From contig BORH01000002.1 of the NCBI GenBank assembly GCA_018333075.1, positions 1 to 64,000 of the forward strand: a DNA stretch of 64,000 bases. The letters are read 5' to 3'. The stretch comes from Heyndrickxia sporothermodurans. Lineage in GTDB: Bacteria > Bacillota > Bacilli > Bacillales > Bacillaceae_C. The notes under the pieces are model-generated. The model did no database searches. It was not told the DNA's origin and saw only the letters and a program-made list of their open reading frames with translations. The position numbers were made by a program, and so were the translations under genes. Positions 21,216 to 30,160 of the stretch are shown piece after piece (the stretch's first letter is position 1; each line of letters opens with the position of its first letter).

Positions 21216-22370
21216 ATGTTGTCCAAAAAGCATAACTTGGTTTTATTTATGATTATTTTAATTTTACTGCTTTTAATTTCAGTATTAGGCTATATGCAAT
21301 ATCAACAATGGAAAAATTCATTTTCAAATCAACTTCATTCTTCACTCCCAAATTCAACAAGAAAAGCGAATATCGAGTCAAAAGATTTTCAAACGAGTGC
21401 AATTATTGGTGGAATTGGAGACATCCTAATACATGACTGGCTATATGAGGATGCGAAGACAACCATTGGATATAATTTCAAACCAATGTTTCAGCCTGTA
21501 AAATCATTGATGCAGAATCCTGATTTTTTAATAGCGAATCAAGAGTCTATTCCAGGTGGAGAAAAATTGGGGATATCGAGTTATCCAACCTTTAATAGTC
21601 CGTATGAAATCATTGATGCAATTATGGATGCAGGAGTGGACTTTGTGTCTACAGCGAATAATCATGCACTGGATAAAGGAGAAACAGGAATATTAAGCTC
21701 TATATCTTACTACGAGAAAAAAGACTTACCTTATGTTGGAACATTTAAAGATAAAAAAGATCAACATACATTAAGAATAGTAAACGTAAATGGAATCAAA
21801 GTTGCTATTCTTGCTTATACATATGGAACAAATGGAATTCCAGTGCCTAAGGGAAAAGAATATTTAGTAAATGTCATTGATTCCGATAAGATTTTAAATG
21901 AAATTAAAAGAGCTAGAAGTCAAGCCGATCTAGTAATATTAAATCTACACTGGGGAATCGAATATATGCGAACGCCTACAAAAGAACAGAAAGCATTAGC
22001 AAAGTTATTGACTGATGGCGGAGCAGATGTCATACTGGGTCACCACCCTCACGTATTACAGCCCATTGAAAGGCTTCATACTTCAGATGGACGTAATGCA
22101 TTGGTCATTTACTCCTTAGGCAATTTTATTTCCGGACAAATGTGGGATTATAAAGATATTGGTGGAATGATTGATTTCCAAGTAACAAAAAATATAATTA
22201 ATAATGAAAAAAATGTAGAAATAAATAATATTCATTTTCATCCAACCTATGTAACCAATCAAAAATTCCATAATTACCGAGTACATCCTTTGAAAAATGC
22301 TTATGAGAAAGGATTGATTGATCACTCCTATAGTGAAATGATGGAGCATATGATGAATGGATTAAAATAA
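21216..22370 (+). CDS. CapA/PgsA-family protein (metallophosphatase-like fold)
   Basis: A 384-residue protein has one N-terminal membrane helix (about 9-28) and an extracytoplasmic CapA domain. It carries GGIGDILIHDWLYEDA, FLIANQESIPGG, DFVSTANNHALDKG, LILNLHWGIEY, DVILGHHPHVLQPIE and IYSLGNFISGQ. CapA proteins take part in capsular poly-gamma-glutamate synthesis or export, but many Bacillus paralogues stand alone. No capB/capC/capD neighbour is present, so its polymer is unknown. It is absent from this position in B. subtilis. Confidence 0.85.
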   Translation: MLSKKHNLVLFMIILILLLLISVLGYMQYQQWKNSFSNQLHSSLPNSTRKANIESKDFQTSAIIGGIGDILIHDWLYEDAKTTIGYNFKPMFQPVKSLMQNPDFLIANQESIPGGEKLGISSYPTFNSPYEIIDAIMDAGVDFVSTANNHALDKGETGILSSISYYEKKDLPYVGTFKDKKDQHTLRIVNVNGIKVAILAYTYGTNGIPVPKGKEYLVNVIDSDKILNEIKRARSQADLVILNLHWGIEYMRTPTKEQKALAKLLTDGGADVILGHHPHVLQPIERLHTSDGRNALVIYSLGNFISGQMWDYKDIGGMIDFQVTKNIINNEKNVEINNIHFHPTYVTNQKFHNYRVHPLKNAYEKGLIDHSYSEMMEHMMNGLK

Positions 22371-22447
22371 AGCATATTTCTAGAATGAATATACCAAAAA
22401 AGCTTATAATGGAAAAAAGTAAACTCTTTCTAGAGAGGAGCAGCCTC

Positions 22448-22741
22448 ATGGAAATACACTTAACAAATGAAGCAGTAAAATGGTTTAAAGATGAAATGTT
22501 TTTAAAAAATGGAGATAGTATTCGTTTTTTTGTGAAATATGGTGGTTCTTCACCAGTACAAGAAGGTTTTTCCTTAGGAATATCGAATGAAGAACCGAGC
22601 GATATAGCGGTTTCAACGGAACAAAAAGGGATTCTTTTCTATATTGAAGAAAAAGATCTTTGGTATTTTGACCACCATCATTTGCATGTTGGTTATGATC
22701 AAGAATTGGATGAGCCCATATATACTTATAAAAAAATTTAA
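22448..22741 (+). CDS. yneR: HesB/IscA-like protein YneR
   Basis: A 97-residue protein starts at ATG 22448, behind GAGAGGAGCAGCCTC. Motifs are LTNEAVKWFKDEMFLKNGDS, FFVKYGGSSPVQEGFSLGIS and a C-terminal EKDLWYFDHHHLHVGYDQ. It has the HesB fold, but the three Fe-S-binding cysteines of true IscA proteins are absent, as in Bacillus YneR. An iron-sulfur carrier role is therefore not supported. It is convergent with yneQ and shares a bidirectional terminator. Confidence 0.85.
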   Translation: MEIHLTNEAVKWFKDEMFLKNGDSIRFFVKYGGSSPVQEGFSLGISNEEPSDIAVSTEQKGILFYIEEKDLWYFDHHHLHVGYDQELDEPIYTYKKI

Positions 22742-22754
22742 TATGGAAAAAAGT

Positions 22755-22796
22755 AAACACCCTTTCAAAAAATTTCTTTAAAAGGGTGTTTTTTTA
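22755..22796. terminator. Bidirectional terminator between yneR and yneQ
   Basis: AAACACCCTTT (22755-22765) and AAAGGGTGTTT (22781-22791) form a stem followed by a T-run on the plus strand. The mirrored A-run makes it usable in both directions. The right arm overlaps the last codons of yneQ. Confidence 0.8.
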
Positions 22797-23098
22797 TTTA
22801 GCTTAAATTTATTTATTTCATCTTGATAATCTTCAATTGTTAAAATTTCTAATTGTTTCGGTCCTAATAGATCAAAATGAGAGTACCCATCTTTTCGATG
22901 GTGAATCCATTCCTCTTTTAATCCATATTTTGCACCCCATATAGCTAATTTACTTAGGTCCTTGCAGCCTACTTTAGTCACTGAGGTAGCATCTGGAAAA
23001 CGGTCGTCAAGCCAGTAATGTGTTAAAAAAGCAATTTCCCCAGCATCGATTTTCATTTTCCATCGTTTAAGCTGTTCTTTTGTAATTCCGAAAGCCAT
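22778..23098 (-). CDS. yneQ: Conserved hypothetical protein YneQ
   Basis: A 106-residue protein starts MAFGITKEQLKRWKMKIDAG and continues with EIAFLTHYWLDDRFPDATSVTKVGCKDLSKLAIWGAKYGL. It has the length, order and gene neighbourhood of B. subtilis YneQ. No enzyme motif is known. Its start follows GGGGGCGAGCTA. It lies 25 bp downstream of the thioesterase gene yneP and is probably cotranscribed with it. Confidence 0.8.
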   Translation of the reverse strand: MAFGITKEQLKRWKMKIDAGEIAFLTHYWLDDRFPDATSVTKVGCKDLSKLAIWGAKYGLKEEWIHHRKDGYSHFDLLGPKQLEILTIEDYQDEINKFKLNKKTPF

Positions 23099-23123
23099 TA
23101 GCTCGCCCCCTTAACACAGAGTT

Positions 23124-23540
23124 TTACTTTTTTGCTTTTTCGTATGCACTGTGCCAATCAGGGAATATCTTACGGATTGAAATTGGACGAAATGTTTCTT
23201 TCTTTACACAAACATGTTTCGATTTAGCTACGACAGATAAATCTCCACCTTCAGTTAATACTTCATAACCATATGTAACACGAATTCCATCATACTCCTC
23301 GATCCATGTTTTAACTTTTGCGTTTTCTCCATAACGGACCGGCTTTTTATAAGAAATTTCTATATCAATGACTGGTGATAATACCCCTTCATTTTCCATA
23401 TCCGCATATTTAAATCCTAAATCCTCAATTAATTTTGTTCTACCTAACTCTAGCCAAACTAAATAATTTGCATGATATACTACTCCCATTTGATCGGTTT
23501 CTGCATATCTCACTTGAATGTCAGTTTCTGAAATAACCAT
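23124..23540 (-). CDS. yneP: Acyl-CoA thioesterase, hot-dog fold (YneP)
   Basis: A 138-residue protein starts at ATG 23540 (ATG 23546 is also possible). The 4-hydroxybenzoyl-CoA thioesterase signature RYAETDQMGVVYHANYLVW contains the catalytic Asp (D16). The strand IEISYKKPVRYGENAKVKTW follows. Such enzymes cleave acyl-CoA thioesters; the natural substrate in Bacillus is not settled. It is cotranscribed with yneQ. Confidence 0.85.
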   Translation of the reverse strand: MVISETDIQVRYAETDQMGVVYHANYLVWLELGRTKLIEDLGFKYADMENEGVLSPVIDIEISYKKPVRYGENAKVKTWIEEYDGIRVTYGYEVLTEGGDLSVVAKSKHVCVKKETFRPISIRKIFPDWHSAYEKAKK

Positions 23541-23810
23541 TAACATTAAACACCTTTCTTCCTAAACTAATTCCATATTATCATTAAATTTGTTTACGAA
23601 ACAAATATGAAAGCATGGTTATCATAAGAAAAACGTAACATTTTGCCCATTGACGTACTATATTTTCCCTGAAGGACTTTGAATGAGATAAAGGAAACAC
23701 GATGAGAATTATATACCGAATCGATCGTTGGGAGGATTTCTGAAGTACCTTCTCGACGACTGCTTGAGCCAGTCACAACAGACTTTTTTCATAACCTATT
23801 TAAAAAAAAA

Positions 23811-23836
23811 AACAAAGCCGACACTTCGGCTTTGTT
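23811..23836 (-). terminator. Rho-independent terminator of tlp
   Basis: AACAAAGCCGA and TCGGCTTTGTT form a perfect 11-bp stem with a 4-base loop. On the minus strand it runs into a nine-T tract. The 270 bp to its left, up to yneP, hold no gene that I can support. Confidence 0.9.
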
Positions 23837-23841
23837 AAAAA

Positions 23842-24075
23842 TTATTGATATCGGTTTTCCGCTGCATGTGCTTCATCTTTTACTTCTTTTCTCATCGCTT
23901 CTATGCTTTCTCTTCTGCGTTCATTTTTTGCCTCGATATTCGCCCGCTCTTCATTGCTAGATAAACTTGCGGTTTCCTCAGCTTTTTCAATATTTTCTAA
24001 AGTGTTATCAATCATATTTTGTAATTTTTCTACATTATCACTGCGATCATCTGGTTTAGGTTTGTTCCAAGTCAT
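23842..24075 (-). CDS. tlp: Small acid-soluble spore protein Tlp
   Basis: This 77-residue hydrophilic spore-core protein starts at ATG 24075 behind AAGGAGGAAAT. It begins MTWNKPKPDDRSDNVEKLQN, then MIDNTLENIEKAEETASLS, with a Glu/Arg-rich C-terminal helix. Length and sequence fit Bacillus Tlp (about 83 aa). In B. subtilis sspN and tlp form a forespore (sigma-G) operon, and here sspN lies 87 bp upstream in the same direction. Despite the name it has no thioredoxin CxxC. Confidence 0.9.
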   Translation of the reverse strand: MTWNKPKPDDRSDNVEKLQNMIDNTLENIEKAEETASLSSNEERANIEAKNERRRESIEAMRKEVKDEAHAAENRYQ

Positions 24076-24127
24076 TTCTAATTTCCTCCTTATCAATTGA
24101 GAATAGTGAACCATACAGTGTTAGTAT

Positions 24128-24150
24128 GACTTTTTTTCTAAAAAAAAGTC
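24128..24150 (-). other. A/T hairpin between sspN and tlp
   Basis: GAC, seven T's, CTA, seven A's and GTC make a perfect but almost pure A/T stem. It could attenuate read-through from sspN to tlp, but it lacks a GC core and may do nothing. Confidence 0.35.
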
Positions 24151-24162
24151 ATTGATTCTAAA

Positions 24163-24306
24163 TTATTCCCCTTTTGTTTGAATGACTTGAGCATGTTGTC
24201 CTGATTTATCTTGCATTTGCTTTCCTTTATTCCCACCAAATCCCCTTGGTTGTGTCCCAAGGTGACTTGGTACAAAATATTTGCTCTTCTTTTTTGGATT
24301 GCTCAT
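24163..24306 (-). CDS. sspN: Small acid-soluble spore protein N
   Basis: A 47-residue basic, Gly-rich peptide: [20 protein letters not shown], then [20 protein letters not shown], ending VIQTKGE. It matches the Bacillus SspN pattern (YVPSHLGTKP... MQTKGE). It is a minor spore-core protein made in the forespore. It is followed by tlp, as in B. subtilis. The ribosome binding site (GGGGGT, 24343-24350) lies inside the right arm of a long hairpin, so translation may depend on that structure. Confidence 0.9.
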   Translation of the reverse strand: MSNPKKKSKYFVPSHLGTQPRGFGGNKGKQMQDKSGQHAQVIQTKGE

Positions 24307-24310
24307 TTAA

Positions 24311-24352
24311 AAACCCCCTTTATTTTTATATTTCACAAAATAAAGGGGGTTT
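24311..24352 (-). terminator. 16-bp perfect hairpin overlapping the sspN ribosome binding site
   Basis: AAACCCCCTTTATTTT (24311-24326) pairs perfectly with AAAATAAAGGGGGTTT (24337-24352). It lies between the FbpB-like gene and sspN. On the minus strand the downstream arm reads GGGGGTTTTT and directly precedes the sspN ATG. The hairpin could end the upstream transcript and also sequester or present the sspN ribosome binding site. Confidence 0.7.
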
Positions 24353-24371
24353 ATGAATGTAAACGAACGGT

Positions 24372-24506
24372 TTATTCTGCTAATTTCATCGAATGCTTTT
24401 GATCTAGCTTTGTTTCAATACGTTCAATTGCTTCTTGATCGCGTAATAATGCTTGCTTATTCTCCAATACAAGATCTGAAAAGGATTTTTTATTAGTTTT
24501 TCTCAT
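24372..24506 (-). CDS. FbpB-family (Fur-regulated basic protein-like) peptide
   Basis: A 44-residue basic peptide, MRKTNKKSFSDLVLENKQAL then LRDQEAIERIETKLDQKHSM, ends KLAE. It has a strong AAGGAGATACATGCT start region. The pattern KSF.DLV.ENK..LL.D..AIERIE..L..KH is that of the FbpB family of small basic proteins, which in B. subtilis help the iron-sparing response with the sRNA FsrA. I see no convincing Fur box in the upstream 150 bp, so iron control is unproven. Confidence 0.75.
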   Translation of the reverse strand: MRKTNKKSFSDLVLENKQALLRDQEAIERIETKLDQKHSMKLAE

Positions 24507-24683
24507 AGCATGTATCTCCTTAAATTTTTTTACTTTTTTTATAGTATGGTCATAAAATTAATAATTTATAATTATTTTTCCAATACTTTTAAAAAAGTCT
24601 TAGTTAAATATTCCTATTAATTTTAGCATATTCCATAATAGTAAGAAAAGTTAGAAATATTTTTTTATGAAACAATGAAGATA

Positions 24684-24705
24684 AAACACCATTTTTATGG
24701 TGTTT
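24684..24705 (-). terminator. Hairpin after yneN
   Basis: AAACACCA and TGGTGTTT pair around a six-base loop just past the yneN stop. The minus-strand tail (TTTTATCTTC) is modestly T-rich. Confidence 0.6.
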
Positions 24706-24713
24706 ACTGGAAA

Positions 24714-25319
24714 TTAATTGACCATATTATTTAGTTGTTCCTTATTTAATGCACCTATATGTTTATTTATGATTATCCCTTTTTCGTCCAAAAGGTATGA
24801 TGAAGGAATAGCTAATATTTGATATTTCTCATTTACAAATCCGTTCTTATCTAATAATACAGGAAAGGTTAATCCCAATTCGTTAATATAGCGTTTAACA
24901 TTTGCTTTCGTATCAATATTGATTGCAATAACAATCATATCTTTCGAATGCTCTTTTGAAAATTCCTCTAAAATAGGCATTTCTGTTTTACACGGTGTAC
25001 ACCATGTTGCAAAGAAATTGATAAATGTTTTTTTGCCTTTTAAATCAGATAAACGAATATTATTGCCCTTTATTGTTTTTAATTGAAAATCTGGTGCTTT
25101 CAGGCCAATGTTTAGCCCTTCCGTAGTAGATTCCTCTTCAGGCTCTTCTTCTATTTGAGAGGACATAATATTATTATACAATTGATTTAAATCTTCATTA
25201 GAAGGGCCTTTTGTCGTTATCTGATCATTATTCTCTTTCCTATCTTTTTCAACTGCTTGTACGACCATTACTCCTATTAAAATGAATACAATAACAATGG
25301 GGACTATCTTTTTTATCAT
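24714..25319 (-). CDS. yneN: Membrane-anchored thiol-disulfide oxidoreductase (TlpA/ResA type, YneN)
   Basis: This 201-residue protein has an N-terminal membrane helix (about 5-22), an acidic linker (to about 68) and a thioredoxin domain with active site WCTPC (C107, C110) in FINFFATWCTPCKTEMPILE. It would act outside the membrane in disulfide reduction, as in cytochrome c maturation or spore synthesis. The cis-proline is in ILAIPSSYLLDEKG. The start follows AGGAGGACCCT. It lies downstream of citB in the same order as in B. subtilis. Confidence 0.85.
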   Translation of the reverse strand: MIKKIVPIVIVFILIGVMVVQAVEKDRKENNDQITTKGPSNEDLNQLYNNIMSSQIEEEPEEESTTEGLNIGLKAPDFQLKTIKGNNIRLSDLKGKKTFINFFATWCTPCKTEMPILEEFSKEHSKDMIVIAINIDTKANVKRYINELGLTFPVLLDKNGFVNEKYQILAIPSSYLLDEKGIIINKHIGALNKEQLNNMVN

Positions 25320-25392
25320 AGGGTCCTCCTATTATTAATTATAGTTAAATTTATTACTATATTATATGTAAATGGTCATTTATTAGTATAAA

Positions 25393-25425
25393 AAAACACA
25401 CTTTGCTTTTTGCAAAGTGTGTTTT
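25393..25425. terminator. Strong terminator of the aconitase gene
   Basis: AAAACACACTTTGC and GCAAAGTGTGTTTT form a perfect 14-bp stem with a five-T loop. T/A-runs on both sides make it bidirectional. Confidence 0.9.
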
Positions 25426-25435
25426 TTTAAAGCTT

Positions 25436-28147
25436 TTATGCTTGTAATTTATCGCGAAGCACCATTTGTAAAATACCACCATGACGATAGTAATCAATTT
25501 CAATGTCTGAATCAAAACGTACAAGTACTTCAAATTGTTTTTTGTTTCCTGCTTCATCAGTTGCAGTAACTGTAATGATCTCACGAGGTTTAATATTTTC
25601 ATCGATTTTAACATCAATAATTTCTTTACCAGTTAAACCAAGTGTTTCAGCGTTTTCACCTTTTTTAAATTGAAGAGGTAGTACACCCATCAATGCAAGG
25701 TTAGAACGGTGAATACGTTCAAAGCTTTCTGCAATAACTGTTTTAATACCAAGTAGATTTGTGCCTTTTGCTGCCCAGTCACGAGATGATCCCATTCCGT
25801 AATCTTTACCAGCAAGAACAACTAATCCAGTGCCTTCTTCTTTGTATTTCATACAAGCATCATACATTGAAGTTACTTCATTAGTTGGCCAGTAAGTAGA
25901 ATAGCCACCCTCTGTTCCAGGAGCAATTTGGTTACGAATACGGATATTCGCAAATGTACCACGCATCATTACTTCATGATGACCACGACGAGAGCCGTAG
26001 GAGTTGAATTCACGAGGCTCAACACCGTTTTCACGTAAATATTTACCTGCAGGTGTATCTTTACCAATTGCACCAGCTGGTGAAATGTGGTCAGTTGTTA
26101 CAGAATCACCGAATTTAGCTATGACACGAAGACCGGATAATGGTTTTACATCGTCTGGATTTGGTGAAAGATTTTCAAAGAATGGCGGATTCGCAATATA
26201 AGTTGATTTTTCATCCCAAGTATATAATGGATCATTACCTGTTTTGATTTCATTCCAACGTTCATTATCGTCGAATACACTCTCATATTCTTTGCGGAAT
26301 AACTCAGGTGTTACACTTTGTTTAACCGCTTCATTTACTTCTTCAGTTGATGGCCAAATATCTTTCATGAATACATCGTTGCCATCTTTATCTTTTCCGA
26401 TTGGTTCGTTCACTAGATCGATGTCCACTGTACCTGCTAATGCATAAGCTACTACTAGTGGTGGAGATGCTAAATAGTTAGCTTTAACAAGCGGATGGAT
26501 ACGTCCCTCAAAGTTACGGTTACCAGAAAGTACTGACGTAACAAGTAAATCGTTATCTGCAACAGTTTTCTCGATTTCATCTTTAAGTGGGCCAGAGTTA
26601 CCGATACAAGTTGTACATCCATAACCAACAAGATTGAAACCAATTTGTTCTAAGTATGGAAGTAAACCGGAATCTCTTAAATATCCAGTAACAACTTTAG
26701 AACCAGGCGCTAGAGAAGTTTTAACATATTTAGGAACTTCTAGGCCTTTTTCAACTGCTTTCTTCGCTACTAAACCAGCTCCTAACATAACATATGGGTT
26801 AGAAGTGTTTGTACAGCTCGTAATCGCAGCAATGGCAACAGCACCAGTTCTCATTGTTGCTTCATCACCATTATCAAATTTTACAACTGCTTCTTTATTA
26901 ATTTCTTTATCAGTTAATCCGAAGCCTTGATTACCTACAGGTGCAGTTAATGCCTCTTGGAATGCTTTTTGCATTTTAGAGAGCGGAATTAAGTCTTGTG
27001 GACGTTTTGGACCTGAAAGATTTGCTTCGATTTCAGATAAATTAATTTCAACTACGTCAGTGTATACTGGTTCTTCATTTTCAGGAGTGAAGAACATGTT
27101 GTTTTCTTGAAGATATTTTTCAACAAGTTTAACTTGCTCTTCAGGACGACCAGTTAGACGAAGATATTCTAAGCTTTCCGCATCTACTGGGAAGAAACCA
27201 CAAGTAGCCCCGTATTCAGGTGCCATGTTAGCAATTGTTGCACGATCGGCAAGTGGTAATACGGATACACCAGGACCGAAGAACTCAACGAATTTACCAA
27301 CTACACCTTTTTGACGTAAAACTTGAGTTACTTTAAGTGCTAAGTCAGTAGCAGTCGCTCCATTTGGAAGTTCACCAACAAGTTTAACACCAATTACTTC
27401 TGGAATTGGGAAGTATGAAGGCTGACCAAGCATACCTGCTTCTGCTTCAATACCACCAACACCCCAACCAAGAACACCAATACCATTAATCATAGTTGTA
27501 TGGGAGTCCGTACCAACTAGAGTATCAGGGAATGCTTCAAATTCACCGTCAGCTGTTTCAATAGCATGAACAACACTTGCTAGGTATTCTAAGTTAACTT
27601 GGTGCACGATACCAGTTGCTGGTGGAACCGCACGATAGTTATCAAATGCTTTAGTAGCCCAGCTTAAGAATTGGTAACGTTCAGCATTACGTTCAAATTC
27701 AAAATCCATATTTGCTTTTAATGCATCAGCAGTTCCGTATTTATCAACTTGTACAGAGTGGTCGATAACAAGATCTACTGGGATTTCAGGATTAATTTTA
27801 TCAGGATTACCACCTAAATCTGCCATTGCTTTACGTAAAGAAGCAAGGTCAACTACAGCTGGCACACCCGTAAAATCTTGAAGAATAACACGAGACGGTT
27901 TGAAAGGAACTTCTGCATCCTTTACTTCTTCAGATCCCCATTTAGATAGATTTTCAACATGCTCTTTAGTAATTACACGGCCATCCAGTTGGCGAAGTAC
28001 AGATTCTAATAATACTTTCACTGAATATGGTAAGCGAGAAATTTTCGCAACACCAGCTTCTTCAAGAGCTGCAAGACGATAATAATGATAACGTTTGCCT
28101 TCTAAATCAAAAGAAGTACGTGCATTAAATACATCGTTTTTAGCCAC
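25436..28147 (-). CDS. citB: Aconitate hydratase
   Basis: This 903-residue aconitase converts citrate to isocitrate in the TCA cycle and doubles as an iron-responsive RNA-binding protein in Bacillus. GTG 28147 was chosen as start because AAGGGGG is seven bases upstream and the protein then begins [20 protein letters not shown] as in family members. The [4Fe-4S] ligands are in [10 protein letters not shown] and [12 protein letters not shown]. The swivel-domain motif is [13 protein letters not shown] and the substrate motif is [19 protein letters not shown]. Length matches B. subtilis CitB (909). It is monocistronic by its terminator. Confidence 0.97.
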   Translation of the reverse strand: MAKNDVFNARTSFDLEGKRYHYYRLAALEEAGVAKISRLPYSVKVLLESVLRQLDGRVITKEHVENLSKWGSEEVKDAEVPFKPSRVILQDFTGVPAVVDLASLRKAMADLGGNPDKINPEIPVDLVIDHSVQVDKYGTADALKANMDFEFERNAERYQFLSWATKAFDNYRAVPPATGIVHQVNLEYLASVVHAIETADGEFEAFPDTLVGTDSHTTMINGIGVLGWGVGGIEAEAGMLGQPSYFPIPEVIGVKLVGELPNGATATDLALKVTQVLRQKGVVGKFVEFFGPGVSVLPLADRATIANMAPEYGATCGFFPVDAESLEYLRLTGRPEEQVKLVEKYLQENNMFFTPENEEPVYTDVVEINLSEIEANLSGPKRPQDLIPLSKMQKAFQEALTAPVGNQGFGLTDKEINKEAVVKFDNGDEATMRTGAVAIAAITSCTNTSNPYVMLGAGLVAKKAVEKGLEVPKYVKTSLAPGSKVVTGYLRDSGLLPYLEQIGFNLVGYGCTTCIGNSGPLKDEIEKTVADNDLLVTSVLSGNRNFEGRIHPLVKANYLASPPLVVAYALAGTVDIDLVNEPIGKDKDGNDVFMKDIWPSTEEVNEAVKQSVTPELFRKEYESVFDDNERWNEIKTGNDPLYTWDEKSTYIANPPFFENLSPNPDDVKPLSGLRVIAKFGDSVTTDHISPAGAIGKDTPAGKYLRENGVEPREFNSYGSRRGHHEVMMRGTFANIRIRNQIAPGTEGGYSTYWPTNEVTSMYDACMKYKEEGTGLVVLAGKDYGMGSSRDWAAKGTNLLGIKTVIAESFERIHRSNLALMGVLPLQFKKGENAETLGLTGKEIIDVKIDENIKPREIITVTATDEAGNKKQFEVLVRFDSDIEIDYYRHGGILQMVLRDKLQA

Positions 28148-28266
28148 TTGAGATTCCCCCTTTTTTTCAACAATTGTCATAATTGCTCATGATAATAAAG
28201 AAAAGCTCGAATAATGATCGTTCACTTTTCACACATTACATCTTAATACAAGATATTACATAAGTA

Positions 28267-28284
28267 AATAACAAGAATGTTATT
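28267..28284 (-). promoter_or_regulatory. Inverted repeat upstream of citB
   Basis: AATAAC-N6-GTTATT lies about 120 bp upstream of the citB start. In B. subtilis citB is repressed by CcpC at ATAA/TTAT-type dyads in this region. This site is of that general kind, but its spacing differs by a base from the published form, so the match is tentative. Confidence 0.35.
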
Positions 28285-28553
28285 GTTTTTAATAAGATTA
28301 ACTTATCGGTTTCTTTTTGCATACTTTTATATGATTTCTCAAATCTTGTCTTAAATGAATGAATTAATTTTAAATTAATATTTTTTCCGCAAATTTTCAT
28401 GATTTTTTGTTTTGTATGTGGTTGTATATGTGGTCGCTTTAGTTTAATTGATGGTCGAAAATAATTCAATAAGTATTTATGCGACATCCGTGAAAATGCA
28501 AGTATATCAACACCACATCTTTAAAAAGCATTTTCTATAATGTACTTTCTACC
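28285..28553. other. Gene-free stretch upstream of citB
   Basis: AT-rich sequence with no supported gene. The end near 28510 begins to resemble the decayed GNAT gene that follows. Confidence 0.35.
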
Positions 28554-28931
28554 CAAGCTGTATTTGATGGCACATTAGGTGGAGTAGAACCGACGAAAGA
28601 AAAATTGACCAACTTGTTAAACCACTTTTAGAAAAGGGAAGCTATTATTTAATAGCAACAGAAAAAAAAATTAATGGGCTGGATTCTTATAGGGACAAGC
28701 ATTGACCAATTTACTGATAGTATTAATGGATTTATTTACTAACTATTAGTTATAAAAGAATTTAGAGGGAATGGGTTATCCAAACTTTTAATGAGAGCAG
28801 GTATTGACCATCTTAAACGAGATGGATACTCAGAAATCCGTCTAAGTGCATTTGCAGGGAATCAAGCAATTAAACTTTATGAAAAATTGGGTTTTAGCAT
28901 TAGGACAGTAACTATGAGTTTGCAGTTTTAG
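28554..28931 (+). pseudogene. GNAT-family N-acetyltransferase, broken
   Basis: The conceptual translation shows a GNAT core: VIKEFRGNGLSKLLMRAGID (acetyl-CoA-binding motif A), then HLKRDGYSEIRLSAFAGNQA and IKLYEKLGFSIRTVTMSLQF to a stop. Upstream, FDGTLGGVEPTKEKLTNLLN is followed by in-frame stops and frameshifts. The gene is beyond repair. Its function, other than acyl transfer, cannot be told. Confidence 0.65.
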
Positions 28932-29056
28932 AAACTAACTTATTTCACTAAAAATTTCTTTATTAAATAAAATAAGCCCCTCTCGATTTTGAGAAGGGAT
29001 TTTAATGTTGATCGTGATGCAGGCATTATATTGCTCAATTGACAATAAAATTATCC

Positions 29057-29690
29057 CTACTTAACCCGCAATCTTTGACCAATTTAATTAAGTATTTGTT
29101 GTTTAGTTTATTCCAAGCTTTAATTTGTGCTTGGGTTGAGCCAAGCTTTCGTGCTAATTCGGAGACAGTATCACCTTTTCTCACAATATGATAAACAGGT
29201 GCTTTTGTTGTTTCAGTTGGATTAATCCAACTACCTGGAACACCACAAAGCCAATCGATAAAACATCAAACAAACCAAAATTGGAACAACAGTAGTCTTT
29301 TTATTCTTTTGGGCTTTTGCATCAGCTGCAGTTGAGTAACCCAATAAATTCAAATCTAAATTGCTATCATACCAATTGACTTACAGTATTGTGAGTACTG
29401 CCACAAACAACAAGGATAATCTGGTTTCTTGTCTGGTGATCCATTGTCTTTTCCATATCGAGGAAGCCACAAAAAATCAGATTTAACCTTATCTAACCCA
29501 TACAACTTGTACAATTCGTGTGATACATAGAATCCTCTTGTGACCAGCTTTTTTCAACTCATCAATGAAAGCATGTGAAGCTTTTGACAAGTCCTTAGTA
29601 CGCATGATTTAACTATCAATTCCATACTTACTTGCATATGTATTGTCTTTTTTAGATGCCCTCTTTCCTGTTTTCCAATCTAAACCTACA
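29057..29690 (-). pseudogene. Phage endolysin (GH25 lysozyme + LysM), broken
   Basis: On the minus strand several frames add up to a GH25 endolysin: VGLDWKTGKRASKKDNTYAS, then DLSKASHAFIDELKKAGH, YKLYGLDKVKSDFLWLPRYG and a WQYSQYCKSIGYDSNLDLNL end typical of GH25. A LysM repeat follows (VYHIVRKGDTVSELARKLGS, TQAQIKAWNKLNNKYLI) and, after a one-base shift, KIGQRLRVK*. Frameshifts and stops make it inactive. It forms a lysis cassette with the holin remnant. Confidence 0.75.
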
Positions 29691-29815
29691 AAAAATGATT
29701 AAATCATTTACAGTTGTAAAAACCATTTCACTATCACCATAAAGAAATTTAAAACTGGTACTAAGATTGCACCAATTAATGAAGCATAAATTTTTTGAAT
29801 TTGTTCCCTTCCATC
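29690..29815 (-). pseudogene. Phage holin remnant
   Basis: Minus-strand frames give REQIQKIYASLIGAILVPVL and, one frame over, KFLYGDSEMVFTTVNDLII. Together they look like the first half of a toxin-secretion/lysis-type holin. It lies immediately upstream of the endolysin remnant, the usual lysis-module order. Confidence 0.5.
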
Positions 29816-29956
29816 ACCATCTTTTCATAAAAAATACACCTACTCATTGAGAGGCGTTTGTATCAAAAACAATCAAATTGGACAAATGTACATTTCAAAA
29901 TAATTTTGTCAGAATATGTTATAGCAACCTGCTGCACAATTCATATTCCCTTACTA

Positions 29957-29982
29957 AAAGAAGCATTTTCGGATGCTTCTTT
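29957..29982. terminator. Bidirectional terminator
   Basis: AAAGAAGCAT and ATGCTTCTTT form a perfect 10-bp stem with a TTTCGG loop and a T-run on the plus side. It probably belonged to the prophage late operon. Confidence 0.7.
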
Positions 29983-30024
29983 TTTTACTTATAACTTTTC
30001 AAAAATAAACAAAATAAGAAATCA

Positions 30025-30160
30025 CTATACGGTCTGTAATTGTTCTAAGACCTCTTGTTTAATAAATGCCATTAATTCTTCAGTGTTTGTTGCAACTTCT
30101 TCATACCGCTCACCAACTATTGCTGGATTTTTGTACAGCACATAATTTGTCTACTTTTCC
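30025..30160 (-). pseudogene. Phage-type protein, C-terminal fragment
   Basis: A minus-strand frame of 40-odd codons with no start reads NYVLYKNPAIVGERYEEVAT then NTEELMAFIKQEVLEQLQTV to a TAG. It lies upstream of the lysis remnants and downstream of a zinc-ribbon remnant. I do not recognise the exact family; position suggests a small prophage protein. Confidence 0.4.

Noticed and set aside
22116-22449. Two overlapping minus-strand frames of 77 and 83 codons
   Set aside because: They are antisense to the CapA and yneR genes, with implausible His/Tyr/Phe composition.
23594-23776. 60-codon minus-strand frame between yneP and tlp
   Set aside because: It has no ribosome binding site or recognisable motif, and it overlaps what is probably just an intergenic region.
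24540-24620. Fur box upstream of the FbpB-like peptide
   Set aside because: AATAATTTATAATTATT is loosely similar but no more than expected in such AT-rich DNA.
26004-28082. Plus-strand frames of up to 98 codons inside the aconitase gene
   Set aside because: They are antisense shadows of citB with no ribosome binding sites.
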